Shown piece by piece: positions 62,657-64,000 of a DNA stretch of 64,000 nt. Source of the stretch: an uncultured Clostridium sp. (lineage in GTDB: Bacteria > Bacillota > Clostridia > Lachnospirales > Lachnospiraceae); contig CAMWYJ010000004.1 of the NCBI GenBank assembly GCA_947178445.1, forward strand, positions 57,420 through 121,419, read 5' to 3'. Each line of letters begins with the position of its first letter. Position 1 is the first letter of the stretch. Under the pieces are notes generated by a model, which was not told where the DNA came from, ran no database searches, and worked only from the letters and a program-made list of their open reading frames with translations. The position numbers and the translations under genes are program-made.

Positions 62657-62854
62657 TTATTCTTTAAAGGTTAATATATCATTCGGAGTGCATTCTAAGA
62701 TGGTGCAGAGTGTTTCGATTGTAGAAGTCGTAATGTTTTTATCATGCTTTAAGTTATAAATCGTTTTGGAAAGTATGCCATATTTGTTGATTAGCGCATA
62801 AGTAGTAATACCTTTTTGCTGCATAGTTTCCCATAAGGGCTGATACGATACCAT
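62657..62854 (-). CDS. Small XRE-family (Cro/CI-type) regulator
   Basis: 65 residues, a lone helix-turn-helix: TTYALINKYGILSKTIYNLK is the HTH core, followed by TTSTIETLCTILECTPNDIL. GGTGGTGGAG precedes the start. Its own promoter region contains a repeated TGTACA that may be its operator, shared with the secreted protein gene next to it. Confidence 0.88.
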   Translation of the reverse strand: MVSYQPLWETMQQKGITTYALINKYGILSKTIYNLKHDKNITTSTIETLCTILECTPNDILTFKE

Positions 62855-62881
62855 AGCACTCCACCACCTTTCTTTTATATA

Positions 62882-62897
62882 TGTACAACTATGTACA
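62882..62897. promoter_or_regulatory. Candidate operator: two TGTACA palindromes 10 bp apart
   Basis: TGTACA at 62882-62887 and 62892-62897, one helical turn apart, between the XRE gene and the promoter of the secreted protein gene. The position fits a repressor site acting on both. Confidence 0.5.
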
Positions 62898-62918
62898 GTT
62901 TATACAGAAGAAAAGCGG

Positions 62919-62947
62919 TTGACTATACCGATTAAAATAAGTATAAT
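62919..62947 (+). promoter_or_regulatory. Promoter for the secreted leucine-rich-repeat protein
   Basis: TTGACT (62919-62924) and TATAAT (62942-62947), 17 bp apart, 29 bp before the start codon. AAGGAGG follows it. Confidence 0.85.
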
Positions 62948-62976
62948 GAGTGAAAAAGAAAAGGAGGAAATTTTCA

Positions 62977-64000
62977 ATGAAAAGTTTCAGAAAATGGAAT
63001 GCACGAATGTTAATTATGGTTATGCTGTTGGGGCTGGTGGCAGTACCTAATCAAGCACAAGCCAAGAGCAGTAAGAAGGTGAAGCTTAATAAGACTTCGG
63101 TTACTCTGACTGTGGGGAAATCGACAACATTAAAGCTTAAGAATGCTCCTAAGGGTAAGAAAATTACATGGAGCAGTAATAAAAAGAAGGTTGCGACTGT
63201 TACGAAAAAGGGTAAGGTAACTGCAAAGAAGGCGGGTACAGCAAAGATTACTGCCAAAGTTGGAAAAAAGAAATACACCTGCAAAGTCACTGTGAAAAAG
63301 AAGAAAGCGACAACAGAAGCACCAACCACAGAAGCGCCAACTACGCAGGAGCCGACGACAGAAAAACCGACACCACAGGAGCCAAAACCAGAGACACCAA
63401 CACCAGAAAAGCCAAAGGTTGTTTTGCAAAATACGGAGGGGAAGAATCCTTCAGATGTAGCGGTTATTAAAAAAATGATTGAGGACAATAACTTGTCGAT
63501 GAACTTTTTTGATTTGAATCAATATTGGTATTCTTGGAATGAGGAAGGACGTTTGACTAGATTGTATTGTCCCCCTCGTGCGTTAACCAGTCTGGATGTA
63601 AGCGGATGTACGGCATTGGAATACTTGAATTGTCATGAAAACAACCTAAAAAGCCTGAATGTAAGTGGGTGTACAGCGTTGGAGAGTTTGTATTGTAATT
63701 ACAACCAGCTGAGCAGTTTGGATGTAAGCGGGTGCACGGCATTGACATACTTGACTTGCACTAGCAATCAGCTAAGAAGTCTGAATGTGAGTGGGTGTAC
63801 AGCGTTGGAGAGTTTGCATTGTTTTCAAAACCAGTTAAGTAGTCTGGATATAAGCGGGTGTACAGCATTGACAGCCTTGGAATGTGGTTACAATCAGCTA
63901 ACTAGTCTGGATGTAAGCAAGAATACAGTCTTGACATATTTGAATTGCCATGACAACCAGTTAAGTAGTCTGGATGTAAGCAGGTGTACAGAATTGACAG
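62977..64000 (+). CDS. Secreted surface protein with Ig-like domain and leucine-rich repeats, 3' end cut
   Basis: At least 341 residues, open to the window end. ATG 62977 has AAGGAGG eight bases upstream. Signal peptide (about 1-29), a lysine-rich Big2-type Ig-like domain (about 32-107, SVTLTVGKSTTLKL and ITWSSNKKKVATV), a Thr/Pro/Glu linker (about 108-140), then leucine-rich repeats of 21 residues (SLDVSGCTALEYLNCHENNL and variants) from about 205 on. It is a cell-surface or wall protein of the internalin-J-like sort and may bind host or other ligands. It comes from the integrated element and is next to the XRE regulator. Confidence 0.85.
   Translation, partial: MKSFRKWNARMLIMVMLLGLVAVPNQAQAKSSKKVKLNKTSVTLTVGKSTTLKLKNAPKGKKITWSSNKKKVATVTKKGKVTAKKAGTAKITAKVGKKKYTCKVTVKKKKATTEAPTTEAPTTQEPTTEKPTPQEPKPETPTPEKPKVVLQNTEGKNPSDVAVIKKMIEDNNLSMNFFDLNQYWYSWNEEGRLTRLYCPPRALTSLDVSGCTALEYLNCHENNLKSLNVSGCTALESLYCNYNQLSSLDVSGCTALTYLTCTSNQLRSLNVSGCTALESLHCFQNQLSSLDISGCTALTALECGYNQLTSLDVSKNTVLTYLNCHDNQLSSLDVSRCTELT
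63589..64000 (+). repeat. Tandem 63-bp repeats
   Basis: Units begin at 63589, 63652, 63715, 63778, 63841, 63904 and 63967 (last one cut). Each codes for one 21-residue leucine-rich repeat with SLDVSGCTAL at its start. The units are close in DNA sequence, so copy number could change by slippage or recombination. Confidence 0.92.

Noticed and set aside
63051..63488. 145-residue reverse frame under the surface-protein gene
   Set aside because: It is the complement of the lysine- and threonine-rich coding sequence and shows only low-complexity residues.
63589..64000. CRISPR-like regular repeats
   Set aside because: The 63-bp units have no separate spacers and code for leucine-rich repeats in frame.

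Overview
This window reads as the chromosome of an anaerobic, spore-forming member of the Clostridia, most likely a Lachnospiraceae relative. The reasons are the sporulation genes spoVG, spoVT, yabP, yabQ and spoIIE, the [FeFe]-hydrogenase maturase gene hydF, the glgC/glgD pair typical of Firmicutes, ECF sigma factors paired with DUF4179-type anti-sigma proteins, and strong purine-rich ribosome binding sites. No rRNA genes or CRISPR arrays are seen.

Layout. 1-3.8 kb: membrane proteins ending in a YfhO-family protein. 3.8-12.1 kb: a PurF-like protein without the catalytic cysteine, an orphan gene, a membrane-anchored C39-like protein, hydF, superoxide dismutase, a large coiled-coil protein with an acidic tandem repeat, and a hotdog thioesterase. 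12.3-14.7 kb: glgC-glgD for glycogen synthesis. 14.9-23.7 kb: spoVG, a secreted repeat protein, a GlmU-like nucleotidyltransferase, pth, mfd and two PrsA-like foldases. 47.7-56.6 kb: spoVT, HU, rqcP, yabP, yabQ, divIC, spoIIE, tilS, hpt and ftsH. These last two blocks are the two halves of the spoVG-to-ftsH neighbourhood known from Bacillus and Clostridia, here separated by about 24 kb of accessory genes.

The accessory block (23.7-47.7 kb) holds a tRNA-Leu(CAG), an OmpR-type response regulator overlapping a small tyrosine phosphatase, a type I restriction-modification operon with an extra membrane protein between hsdS and hsdR, a GNAT plus ASCH-domain gene pair, a histidine kinase followed by an ATPase and FtsX-type permease (Bce-like system), decayed kinase and toxin-antitoxin remnants, a 3' copy of the tRNA-Leu, two convergent ECF sigma/anti-sigma pairs, and an sce7726-like protein. 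The response regulator and histidine kinase look like one two-component system split by the restriction island. The tRNA-Leu and its 3' copy lie exactly 17,540 bp apart and look like the att ends of an old insertion.

56.6-64 kb: a GH13 amylase-family enzyme that fits with glgCD in alpha-glucan metabolism, then tRNA-Tyr and tRNA-Leu(TAA). Directly after that tRNA-Leu lies a tyrosine integrase, followed by a long AT-rich gap, an unrecognised protein, an XRE regulator and a secreted leucine-rich-repeat protein that runs off the window. This is probably the start of a second integrated element.
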